A DNA stretch of 64,000 nucleotides, from NCBI RefSeq assembly GCF_017654505.1, contig NC_054538.1, positions 63,099,678-63,163,677 of the forward strand, given 5' to 3'. The DNA is from Polyodon spathula. Taxonomy: Eukaryota > Chordata > Actinopteri > Acipenseriformes > Polyodontidae. A program made the translations under genes and the position numbers. Below are positions 49,138 through 59,888 of this stretch, piece after piece (position 1 is the stretch's first letter; every line of letters starts with the position of its first letter). The notes beneath the pieces are model-generated. The model made no database searches. It had not been told where the DNA came from and saw nothing but the letters and a program-made list of their open reading frames with translations.

Positions 49138-50178
49138 CTGGTGCATTGCGGATCGGAATTGGGTTACACTGAAATCCTTGAACAGTGATTCCTGGTATAA
49201 GGACGCCCAGGACAACTGGTCAAACAAGGTAGTGAACCCTTTAAAAAAGCTCAGAAACTTGCTACTAATTTAAAAACTCAGCAAAACATTTGTGTGCAAC
49301 AAGCTGTCATTCAGGAATCCACTACGAAGGCAAGTTATGTTTTGGCATTCAAGATAGCTAAACAAACTAAGCCGTTTGCTGAAGGGGAGTTTTTGAAAGA
49401 ATGCATGGTCGATGTTGCCTGCATGCTGTGTCCTAACACAAAAATATGTTTCAGAACATTAGTTTGTCACAAAGAACTGTTGCTCGCCTTATCAAAGTAA
49501 TTGATGAAGACTTGGCCTCTGAGCTGAACAGGAAAGCACAGTGCTTCACGTTGTTTTCGTTAGTTCTCCATGATAGTTCTGACATAAAGGACACAGCGCA
49601 GCTCTTTATTTTTGTGAGAGGAATTAACAACAAATTTGAAATCTCCGGAATCAATGAATGGCAAAACAAAGGGATTGGATTTGTATGAGAGGGTGTCTGG
49701 TTGCCTTCAACGTCTGAAGCTGCCCTGGAGTAAACTCGCAAACGTGACCACAGATGGATCGCCAAATTTCACTGAAAAAAAATTCTTTAAAAAATGTTCT
49801 GAACATAGATCATGTTGTTTGCACAGCAATGAAAATAGTGAACTACATTACAGCAAGGTGGCTTAATCATCGGCAATTCATTTCCCTTCTTGAGGGCACT
49901 GATGCTGAACATCAGGACTTACTTTATCATCCGAATGTCCCCTGGCTAACTTTAGGAAAGGTGTTGCAGCGAATGTGGGAGCTTAGAGATGAATTTCGAA
50001 AGCGACCTTGCTTTTGGTGTGGATATCATGGCACATTTAAATGAACTTAATGCGACGCTGCAAAGCAAGGATGTGTTTGTTCATGAATTGTATTCAGTGT
50101 GAAAGCTTTAAAAATCAAGATCATTTTGTTTTCAAAACAAATGAAGAGCAAACTGTTCGCTTACTTTCCAACACTTAA
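49137..50178 (+). pseudogene. hAT transposase pseudogene, GTF2IRD2/ZBED-like
   Basis: Similarity proceeds in order through several frames. About 49256-49442: KAQKLATNLKTQQN, then TTKASYVLAFKIAKQTKPFA and GEFLKECM. About 49446-49688: LNRKAQCFTLFSLVLHDSSD, then IKDTAQLFIFVRGINNKFEI. About 49684-49770: YERVSGCLQRLKLPWSKLAN and VTTDGSP. About 49795-50044: LNIDHVVCTAMKIVNYITAR, LNHRQFISLLEG, WLTLGKVLQRMWELRDEF. About 50004-50178: DLAFGVDIMAHLNELNATLQ, then KALKIKIILFSKQM and AYFPTL. This is the block order of the transposase from which GTF2IRD2 derived its C-terminal half. The usual LDEST(D) block is HDSSD. Several frameshifts, a deletion between VTTDGSP and LNIDHV, and loss of the dimerisation domain make it dead. 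The element's right end lies at 50603. Confidence 0.87.
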
Positions 50179-50379
50179 ATAAATTAACAACAACATTGCT
50201 TTGTGAATTATTTTTAAGCTAAAATAGTTTGAATATGTTTTGTTCATTGCAACAGTTTAATAAAGAAACATTGATGGTTCAAAAAACGCATTATGGCAAT
50301 ACATGGGAAAACTACCAAATGTATGTAGTGCAGTACACTGAGATTGTAAGCTATGAACATAATTTGTGTTGACAGGGGC

Positions 50380-50500
50380 AACATAATTGTGTGGTAAAAT
50401 CAACAGACAACGCACTGATCTAATTTTCTAACACAGTGTATTGTTCAACATTTTTTTTAACACATTGTGTTGTTTGTTGATTTTACCACAAAATTGTTTT
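50380..50500. repeat. Inverted repeat with about 38-bp arms
   Basis: The left arm AATTGTGTGGTAAAATCAAC + AGACAACGCA is inverted at 50462-50498 (reverse complement CAATTTTGTGGTAAAATCAA + CAAACAACACA). It lies in the 3' subterminal part of the hAT element. Confidence 0.75.
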
Positions 50501-50566
50501 GTCACTGTTTGAACATGATTTGTTAAGTGCACATTTATATGATCTGCCATGCAATTTCCATACCCT

Positions 50567-50603
50567 GATGTGGCCCTCAGTCCTAAAAGTTTACCCACCC
50601 CTG
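50567..50603 (+). repeat. hAT right terminal repeat
   Basis: Read inversely it is CAGGGGTGGGTAAACTTTTA + GGACTGAGGGCCACATC, the familiar hAT end. The left partner was not found; upstream sequence is a (GT)n tract, so the left end seems lost. Confidence 0.75.
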
Positions 50604-53600
50604 TTCTACCTGAATAATGACATTGTTACGATAATTTAGCTGGTATTATAAAAGCAGTAGCTGCACAGCTGTGTATTTACTGAAGTACTGGTGATAATAA
50701 ACCTATTTTAACAAAATATGGTGCTCAAATCTAACAACAGAAGTGAAGTTCCTGTGTGCTGCACTCAAAACTAGATACACTGGAAAAACAGCAAAGTGCT
50801 TTCATCAGCATAACTGGTTTGGTTTTCATTCTGAGGAATTTGATTCGTGGATGGTATTTACTAGGGAATAGCAATGGAATATGTGTGCTGTGGAGTGAAA
50901 CCCAACAGTTGATTTCTGTTTTTATTCATCAGCATAGAGTTAAACAGTGCATGGAGTCTGGGACCTTTCCCCATCACCTCACTCTATCCACAGGGCTTAA
51001 AACCCCTCTACCCTCCTGTAGAATAACATTTACAACAGCGATGGCCTCTTGCTGGTATTAAATTACCCTCAGCCTTAATCAATTTAATCCCCATAGCTAT
51101 TGTATTGTACAGCCTCTATTATTTTGATGCATAATTATATTCTGCTCCTTTTGATCTCTTCTACATTAATTTATGTAAATTACCACACCTGTTCTCAGCA
51201 AGTGTATGAGGGATGGCAAATGGAGACCATAAGCCAGAAACAGGTTGAATATTTATGAATTGCCATCATAAACTCCACTACTGTAATTAATAGCAACATT
51301 GGTAAAGGCTTTGTTACCATTACAGACTTCCTGCATACTCATGGGATAAACATGTTTCTAATTCCCATAAACAAATTTTGAATGAAAATGTAGACTCAGC
51401 AAAATGTGGTTGAAATACATTTTCAAAAATCCAGTGGGCTTGGACATTGTATATACACATGTAAACATCAGTATCCATAAACGCAAAACCTAAAATCCAA
51501 ACTTTAGTGAATCTGGAAGTATTCTTACTGAACTTGAAGAGAGAGGCTGGAAGTAATATGTACCAGGAGTAAAAGCAGTTACCACATACAATCAGCTATA
51601 CAAATTCTCTTAAGTTTTATTTCTCACCTTTTCAAGGTTTCCTAACCAAGGTGTGTAAGAGGAGGAGGTGAAGAGAGCTAAAATTAAGACAAGCAGTTTT
51701 TTGCTCAAGGCAGAACATATACAGTGTTTACTCTGTATTTCATGGTTCCATAAATCCCATTGTTATCCCATGTTGACAGTAAATTAAACTATCTATTTAA
51801 AAGTGTTCCATGCCTACTTTTTTAATCGTGTTAAAAACTAACTATTGCACATGCTGATGAAGGCTTTGCAGCCGAAATGTTGGTTTCTTTCTTAGGAGTA
51901 TGTTTGAGTGTGTGACTTCTCTTTTTCTTTGTTGAGTCAGGCCCAGCAGCCAAGGCATTTAAGAGAAATCATAGTCATTAAATAAAAAAATAAACTAAAT
52001 GAATGAGAACCACTATAAACACATTACTCTGATAAGTCATTAATTGAAACTAATTTGTGTCGGAAAGAGGGGAAGAAAAACGACATCCTTTCATTTCTGT
52101 GCATTTGGATTCTTGTAAAAAGGATTCTACCGTGAGTCTTTGTTTTTCTTTGGAATTTTGATGAATAGCTTATTTAAGTGTTTTTTGTGTGTATTTGAAT
52201 TTTTTTAAGAGCATATTTCATTGCACGCATTCATAGTAGCCTATATTTTTTGTTTTATCCATACACCAATATATTAGCATAATCCAACCTGTACAAAGTT
52301 AAGAAGTTCCTAATTTCCATTGACATTAAAGCAAAGATGACATAAGCAAGTCTTGTACACAACATTACGTGACCCATCCATTTAGCACAGAGGTTCTGAT
52401 AATTTTACTTAGCCCTACCTCATGCACTAACATGTCATTTCCCCATATATTTAAGTACCTGTGCCTAATTGCTGCCACTGTTGTATGTATTAACCATTTC
52501 AGGACCAAGCATTCTTCAGTGGGATGCTCCCCCGGGATCTGGCGTTTTTTGGTTGCATTTGAGTCATTTCCTATAAAAAAAAAAAATCACTAAAAATCAT
52601 TTTTTACAGTAGCATCTTGGAAATGGTGAGCTTTTTTTCACAACACTCTGAGGAACGTTATAAATTACTCCATTAACCATACACATTTTGGGGTTTTTTT
52701 TCCAACACAATATTTCTGTTTTTTTTTTTTTTTTTTGTAATGTAAAGTATGTTTTATTATGTATTCTGCTTAGAGATACTATACATTTGTAAGAACATGC
52801 TATTCTATGACCTGAGGAACCTTACAATACTTCCTGAAAGTATAATACATGTTTATTCTCAGGGTCTTTATAAGCAATAATGGACACTACTCTTTCACTT
52901 CAGTCTGATTGTGTTAACATGATACCGTTCCTTAAAGGCATAAAGGTTTTGTAATTGGGAAAAGTTTTGTGTGTTTGGGGGGGGGGGGTAGTGGAAAAGC
53001 TAGCCTTTCCCACTAGCAATTAGACTTTGTGCAGCAGCACAGTAATCACTTCTTGATTAGAACAAGGCTCCAGAGGAGCTAGCCTGTTATTGTGTTTGCT
53101 TCTGTTTTCTTTGATACTTAAAGGGCAACAGGGCTGAATTTAGAAATATTTTTATTTCTGAATAAAAGTGAGCAAGAGTTGCTTAAATACATGTGTGGAT
53201 TCAGAGACTTACTTCTACCAATACCTGTCACCTCCGGCAGTTCATGTATATCCCTTACATTCCTGGCCACTAGGGATGCTATACTCCAATAGCAACAATC
53301 CCTTAGGCAATCCTTACTAGTAGTATTATATAACATACTTTGGGACTGCAACACAATCAAATATTAGCTAATAATAGCTATGGCGGAATAGTTATTATTT
53401 TTTCTTTTTTTGTTGGAATTCCTTATATAAATGGAGCCATTAATTAACTAGAAAATGGTAACTACTGTAACGTGAATGTTCATTAGTCTAACGTGCCATA
53501 ATAAACAATATTTCTAAGAGATCCTCAGGGACAAACAGACATGTTAAAAACATATTTCAAAAAAATATATCTTAGCAGAAACTGTAGTGCACACAGAGTG

Positions 53601-53628
53601 TAATGGGAGATAACATTTACTTTAAAAT

Positions 53629-53629
<1 letters not shown>
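50604..53629. other. No gene seen
   Basis: No coding similarity. Contains a hammerhead-like core (51854), a possible piggyBac end (TTAACCATTTCAGGACCAAG at 52490), poly-T (52719-52735) and a G run (52978-52988). The stretch 51060-51310 is high-complexity with TTAATTA and TAATTAATAG-like cores, a possible conserved non-coding candidate. Confidence 0.45.
51838..51883 (+). ncRNA. Hammerhead-ribozyme-like core, probably retroelement-derived
   Basis: CTGATGA (51854-51860) is followed by a stem GGC...GCC (51862-51864 with 51871-51873) and GAAA (51874-51877), the three conserved parts of a hammerhead core. CTAAC (51838-51842) could pair with GTTGG (51879-51883) with one wobble and one bulge, leaving TA at the place of the cleavage site. 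Helix I is very short. Penelope-like retroelements are known to carry such motifs, and CTGATGAAGGC...GCCGAAA sequences are common in fish genomes. Activity is unlikely from this copy. Confidence 0.35.

Positions 53630-53706
<77 letters not shown>
53630..53706. repeat. (TA)n(CA)n compound microsatellite
   Basis: About 22 TA then 15 CA units, ending exactly at the Tc1 end. Confidence 0.96.
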
Positions 53707-53710
<4 letters not shown>

Positions 53711-54800
53711 GCCTTTAGAAAGTCTACACCCCCTTGAGCTTTTTTCACATTTTGTTGTGTCAGTGCCTCAGAGTTTCATGCATTTAAATGAGGATTTTTT
53801 TTCCACTTATCTACACACCATACTCCACACTGTTAAGGGGAAAAAAGTTTTTATTGAGAAAGATAAGATGACATATATCAAAAATGCAAAACTGAAAGAT
53901 CATAATTGGATAAGTCTCCACCCCCTGAGTTAATACTTGGTGGAAGTACCTTTTGCAGCAGTTACAGCTGTGAGTCTGTTGGGATGGGTCTCTACCAACT
54001 TTGCACACCTAGACTTGGCAATATTTGACCATTCTTCTTTACAAAACTGTTCAAGCTCTGTAAAGTTCCTTGGGGAGCATTGAGGGACAGCAATCTTCAT
54101 GTCATGCCACAAATTTTTTATTGGATTTAGGCTGGGACTCTGACTGGGCCACTCAAGGACATTTACTTTTTTGTTCCTTAGCCACTCCATTGTAGCTTTG
54201 GCTGTGTGCTTTGGGTCATTGTCATGCTGAAAGGTGAACTTCAGTCTCAGTTTCAGCTTTCTTGCAGATGGCAGCAGGTTTTCCTCAAGGAGTTCTCTGT
54301 ACTTTGCTCCATTCATTTTCCCTTCTATCCTGACAAGTGCCCCAGTCCCTACCGATGAGAAACATCCCCATAACATGATGCTGCCACCACCATGCTTCAC
54401 AGTAAGGATAGTGTTCTTTGGGTTTGGGTGATGCGCTGTATTGGGTTTGTGCCAAACATAATGCTTTGCATTTAGGCCAACAAGTTCCATTTTACTTTCG
54501 TCAGACCACAACACTTTTTGTCACATGGCTACAGAATCTCCTGAGTGTTTTTTTGCATACTTCAAACAGGATTCAGGGTGGGCTTTCTTGAGTAATGGCT
54601 TCCTTCTTGCCACCCTACCATACAGGCCAGATTTGTGGAGTGCTTAGGATATTGTTGTCACTTGCACACTTTCACCAGTCTTGGCCATAAAAGCCTATAG
54701 TTCTTGCAAAGTTGCCATTGGCCTCTTGGTAGCCTCTCTGCTCAGTCTCCTTCTTGCTTGGTCATCCAGTTTGGAGGGACAGTCTGATCTAGGCAGGGAC
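53707..54800 (-). mobile_element. Tc1-family transposon, 5'-truncated, minus strand
   Basis: The left edge reads CAGTGCCTTTAGAAAGTCTA + CACCCCCTTG, a Tc1-type terminal repeat. The transposase runs leftward from about 54799 to 53930. The other terminal repeat is missing: at 54800/54801 the sequence switches to a different Tc1 transposase. No TA duplication can be read because the left flank is a CA microsatellite. Confidence 0.85.
53930..54799 (-). pseudogene. Tc1 transposase pseudogene with E-to-K catalytic loss
   Basis: On the minus strand the first part, in shifted frames, reads SKLDDQARRRLSREATKRPM, then SGLYGRVARRKPLLKKAHPE, and YAKKHSGDS. An open frame of 194 codons (54514-53930) follows: [60 protein letters not shown], and a C-terminal [16 protein letters not shown]. 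The first Asp (WSDE) and second Asp (HDND) of the DDE triad remain. The residue 35 positions after the second Asp, normally the Glu of NPIENLW, is Lys (AAA in place of GAA), and SPDLN has become SPSLN. The N-terminal DNA-binding part is truncated and frame-broken. Cut-and-paste integration activity is therefore lost. Confidence 0.92.
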
Positions 54801-55110
54801 ATTGATGTTGGGTGACTTTATGCCACTCCTGGAGCAAAAATTCAAGCAGCTCGGCTTTGTTTGATGACTAGTGACCATCCATCTTCCTCTTGATCACATT
54901 CCAGAGGTTTTCAATGGGGTTCCAGTCTGGAGATTGGGCTGGCCATGACAGGGTCTTGATCTGGTGGTCCTCCATCCACACCTTGATTGACCTGGCTGTG
55001 TGGCATGGAGCATTGTCCTGCTGGAAAAACCAATCCTCAGAGTTGTGGAACATTGTCAGAGAAGAAGGAAGCAAGTTTTCTTCCAGGACAACCTTGTACT
55101 CTTCTTTTAT
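54801..55110 (-). pseudogene. Second Tc1 transposase fragment, catalytic end
   Basis: The minus strand reads [17 protein letters not shown], then WFFQQDNAPCHTARSIKVWM, WPAQSPDWNPIENLW and IKRKMDGH, stop, and continues in frame NKAELLEFLLQEWHKVTQ. Second Asp (QQDN) and Glu (PIENLW) are 35 residues apart, so the DD34E spacing is intact, but everything upstream of the second catalytic Asp region is missing. The protein differs clearly from the neighbouring Tc1 (QDNAPCHTA versus HDNDPKHTA), so the two belong to different Tc1 families joined end to end at 54800. Confidence 0.88.
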
Positions 55111-57176
55111 ACATATGGGCCTATATAGTAACTAACCATGAGCAAACGTGACAACATTTGTTAACGTTGAACACGCAATTAGATGTTAACAGTTCATAGA
55201 CAAAAAATGTATTAAAACAAAATATTGTAATAAGTCATGTGACAACCGCTTACTGTGAATCTCTGTGATGCTATAGACAGAAAAGTGTTGTCAGCATTAT
55301 AAGGATAACTGTTTGATGGCCCACTTTTGATTTGTTTACCATTTTAAATTATTATTCTTTCTGTTATTCAAACTGGCAGTACTAGTCTCCTTCCTATACT
55401 GTAAGTATATGCAAATCCGAGCACTGCATTGATTTAATTGAACACAGATGACACGCTTGTTTAGCTAAACTACTCAGCACTTGCTGACAATTCTCACAGA
55501 AAGACAGGCTGTTGGAGCTTCTCATAGAGACAGGCTGTTGGAGCTTGACTTGTTGAACTGAATCTTTGACACTTTTCATCTCAAATTCAGTGTAACATAC
55601 CGTACAATGTTACAGTTTTTACATAATCTAGTCACGTTACATAACATTTTGAAATGACAATTAAAGTCAATGGACGAGCACAAGAGTGGGAAAGAAAATG
55701 CCAAGCATACCAAAAGATTCTATTTGCAGAACCTGAAAACTATTTCTCAAATTATTTATTAGGCTGAATAATATTACCTACAAAATTTTTATTATTGTGA
55801 GTAAAAAATGTAATGTTGGTGGCTGCTACAGGAATAAGTATGGCCTAAATTGAATGAAGGATTATCATTCTGATTAATTATTATTCATACGGATATATAT
55901 ATTATAATAATATATATATATCTAATATATATATTATATATATAAGGTTGCCCATATATATATATTCCATATAAAATAATATATAAATATATTTAAACGA
56001 TTTATATAATATATTTTATATCTGAATGTTTGCTCTATTATTTAGGCCATAGCGTTGTTGTTATGTTCTAATAACAAGGTGGCATTTCACGGGATGCCCC
56101 CGGTGGGTACCAATGAGAGCTCACAATTGTTGTGTGCACCTTAATCCTGGCCTCTAACCATTGCTAGGATTTTACACATGTGGCTTCTCTAAAGCAGATA
56201 CGGTACCGGTGTTGTGTTAAATTATGCTGTGGTTTTGAAATGTGTACACTGGGGGTTAGACAGAGGCCACCCAACATGTGACCTGAGGTAGATTCATATT
56301 CATAGTACAGTATATATTCTGTAGCATGCACTTAGACTAACAATGACTATCTATCTGTTGTAAGAATACACTGAAAGGCCTGTTTAATGGCCTGAACAGG
56401 GTGGTGACAAGATTGTCACCCAGAAAAATGCATCCAATAAAGAAAAGTCTGCTCTGTTAATGATGTTAAAACTATGGCTTATAGCTACAGAGCTGTTGTA
56501 TAAAAGATATGTGGCTGATTAATATCCACCTACAGTCTGTTATTTGCATTGGCAGACACGGATGGCTGTAGGGATAATCCTAGAAAGTGTCGTTTTGGTA
56601 AACTCATTTTTTTATAGATGCAAATATCAGATATAGTTATAAAACAAATTTACTTCAGTATGTTGTGTAATGATATGGGTATTTGGGCTATTTTTGTGTG
56701 AACATCCTACATTTATCAAAACATTTTTTTTTGACTTAACTATGGGTGACACTTCTATGGACTATTTTTTAGACAATTATCATGAAAGTAAAACTTATTA
56801 CCATTCATTCAATAGCATTCCTTTAAATTAAACAGAAACAGAATGCACTAGAAGTACACCCAGTTTTATCAAATGAATCAAACTGATTTTATCTAATTCT
56901 TATATGAACACTTATCCCTCACATGAATAAGAATATTGGCATGTATGACATTGTAAACAACACAAACAGACAGGATACAAAGATAGTAGCTGCTATGGAA
57001 ATTGTATTTCATTTTAAAATAAAGCACCACAAATTGAAAAGCTGGAAAGATTATTAGGGGGATGATACTTTATGACATTGCTGCCAAAAGGTTTTTCTGA
57101 ACTGTGATGCTGCTATTGTTACCCTGTTGGATTCAATAAACAATATAGCACTAAAGAATAGCCAGTCCCTGCTCTG
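55111..57176. other. No gene seen; AT-rich foldback
   Basis: A dyad-symmetric AT-rich patch at 55890-56025 (ATATATATTATA and its inverses) is the only structure. The rest is unrecognised. Confidence 0.5.
55890..56025. repeat. AT-rich palindromic patch
   Basis: Repeated TATATATTAT/ATAATATATA blocks able to fold on themselves; probably a degraded (AT)n. Confidence 0.7.
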
Positions 57177-57860
57177 GGCTCAATACCACTTCAGAACAGC
57201 AACTCGATTCACAATAAGCAACCAAAGTGTGAGAAACACATTGCATAAATAAGGTCAAGAAGAGGAGCTACAACTCCTCAATTGATACCATAACACTGAA
57301 GATACTGCTCGACTTGATCACTAGAACTGGCAGTTCCATCATTCGACTATGGAGACCCAGAGGAGAAATATTTGCTCAATTCAGTATCGTTGAAAATGAT
57401 CATTCTGGAGGGTGTTCACTTATGGTGTGAGGAGGAATCTGCATTGAAATCTTATTGTACTTTCAAGGTGTGGATTTAAAGCTCTACGTTACAGTCTTGG
57501 ACCCTATGTGCAATTGACCCAGAATTTGTTCTGATGCAAGATAATGCCCGTTTTCATATTGCCAGGATTGTCACTGATTACCTTGAGCAGATTATAGAGG
57601 TTATGGACTGGCCAGCAAGAGGTCCTTAATCCCATAGAACACCTTTGGGACCTTCTAGGACATGGTGTTTATCAGTGTCATTACCTATCACGTGACATCA
57701 GAGAGCTTGGCATTGCACTGGCTGAAGAATGGTACAGGATTCCCCAATACATCATCCTCCACCTGATAAGAATCATTCCCCGTCATTTTAGAGATTGCAT
57801 CTCTGTACACCAGCCCATACTCAATACTCAGACATCCATTTGGACCATTTTCAAACTATG
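57177..57860 (+). pseudogene. Old Tc1-like transposase relic
   Basis: Blocks appear in order in shifting frames: SVRNTLHK (57212), WRPRGEIFAQFSIVENDHSG + GCSLMV (57350-57427), MQDNARFHIARIVTDYLEQI + VMDWPARG (57533-57626), LNPIEHLWDLLGHGV (one frame over), ELGIALAEEWYRIPQ and HLIRIIPRHFRDCI. These correspond to the HTH, WxxxGExF...GGxSVMVWG, QDNARPHxAR and SPDLNPIEHLWD blocks of Tc1-like transposases. Several stops, indels and the broken second HTH show it is much older than the Tc1 copies at 53.7-55.1 kb. Terminal repeats were not found. Confidence 0.82.
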
Positions 57861-58728
57861 AAAAATGATCTCCTGTGACCAAGACTATAGACATTTTGAT
57901 TTCCATGGTTCCATGTTCACATGTGTCACTGATGTTACTCCTCTCTTGAAATATTAAAATATGATTCTTGTTGTTAATTGTGTTTTCAAGGTTGAAATAT
58001 TAGTTCAGTCATTTTTCTCAATAGTGTATAATTGTAGTCGTTCTTCTGTAGATTACTGTAACAAACACATTTTTAAAAAATCAGTGTTATATAGTGTTTC
58101 AGTATTGACTTTCAGATACATGATTGGTCCTGGTGTCAAATGATTTGTCTATTGTAAATATTTTCTTGCAGTTATGTGTTTTGTACGTCAGGGTTGGTTA
58201 GTACAGTAAAATAAAGTTTATGAGAACCTTTTATACTGCACATGCTTGCAATGAGCAGCCAAGCAGAAATCATGTTAATTTACAAAATTCTTTCACATGC
58301 TTTTACTAGCGATATACTGTAAATGGTCCTTGAACCATTATTCAAACTATTTAAAATACAATATTAAACATTTCTTAAATGCCATACAAAAGGTAACCTA
58401 CTGTCTCTGAGGTAATTTCAGCATTTTAGCATCTTTTATAGTTTTAAAGTACCACACTATATCAGTTTGAAAAGGCAATAAACTATTTTGTTTACAAGTT
58501 GTTCTCTTTGCCATGTATATTGTAGCTGTAAATGATGTTAAAATTGAGAAACGTTTCAATGTGCTCATGTTGTTTCCTCCTAAACTTATAAGCCTATAAT
58601 AGTATTGTCCTTTGTTTAGAAACAGGTATAGTTAGTTTGAGAAATGTCTACATAAATAGACTTTAATGTCCATTCTATGTAAATAACACAACAATGTTCT
58701 CATTACTGTTATTACATTTCTTAATCCT
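57861..58728. other. No gene seen
   Basis: AT-rich, unrecognised. Confidence 0.5.
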
Positions 58729-59297
58729 TGTGGCAGTGTGCCCAGCCCATGTGTGTATCATGTGTTATCTGTTGCATGTGATGTTAATGTTGGCGTATAT
58801 ATATTGGTGCACAGGATATAATGTGGGATATTTAGTGTGTTATTCTTGAGTGTTAAAATATATAGTTGTACTTAGGCACATGGATTGCACAATGACTTCA
58901 CATGCAGATAAAATATGTATTAATATGTGAGCACGGGGAGTGAAGAAATTAGTTCACGCTCTGGGAGTCAAGTGAATAATTAATTAATAATTGAGTCCTA
59001 GCATAGCTGTATAAATAGTTGGGCAATTCACTCACTTGGGGTTGTGTGTTTGGGAGTGAAGAACGGGAAGGAGAAGGAGAAAATAATTAAAAACTAAAAG
59101 CAAAACAAATGCTACTCTTGCAAGAGGACTCCACCATTTGTTAGTCTGTCTATTTGTTTTGGCCACCGTGCCATTTGTTTTGTTCAGTGTTTGTGTTTTG
59201 TTAAACCTTTTTATTTTACAATAAACCGGCGCATCAGCGCAATTTCATTGTTCACTAGTCCTTTCTGTGTCCATTACTTTAATCTTTCTGTGTCACA
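58729..59297 (+). mobile_element. Solo LTR, plus strand
   Basis: Starts TGTGGCAGTGTGCCCAGCCC and ends CTTTCTGTGTCACA. It contains a TATA-like TGTATAAATAG (59011), a polyadenylation signal in TTTTACAATAAACCGGCGCA (59214-59233) and a U5-like GC-richer end. The first 230 bp and the last 120 bp align with the minus-strand LTR at 59889-61080, which fixes its boundaries. There is no primer-binding site after 59297 and no internal region, so it is solo. A target duplication is not evident. Confidence 0.75.
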
Positions 59298-59888
59298 AAA
59301 AATATTTTAAAAATGTGCTTCATCATTTTATTTATTTTTACACTGACTCTGATATTTATCACTGCTGTAAAATATAATTATGCTAAGTTATTAATTTGTA
59401 ACAAATGTTTTGTTTTGACATGTACAATGCATGAACAGTAATTTAGAACAGGCTCAACTCACCACAGCTAAGGCATGGAAGACTAAGAAACCAGTCGCCT
59501 TGGTATATACAGCTTAAGGTTCTGCTGCCATTGATATCCAACACCAAAACTAATCTTTAAATTTGGATACCAAGCAATGCAATTAAAATATGATGTCATT
59601 AGTGCTAGTTTGAAATTCAGTGATAGTAAAATTACTGTTATAATTAGGGTTTCTAATTTTTGGTTTTAACCGATAAAAACCGATAAGACTCCCTCAATAC
59701 AAAAGTAAATCAGTTATATCCAAGAAACACCGTAAAAATACTGGAAATGGTACTCAATTCACATTGTCTTGACCACTTTCCCTGTGGAAAAAAAACTGCA
59801 AAAAAAACTTGTACAGTGTAATTGGGCAATGTCCCTTCTTTCTGACTTGCATCTCTCATTGATTCATTCGGAATACTTAAACCCACTC
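59298..59888. other. No gene seen
   Basis: AT-rich spacer between two LTRs; no motifs. Confidence 0.5.
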
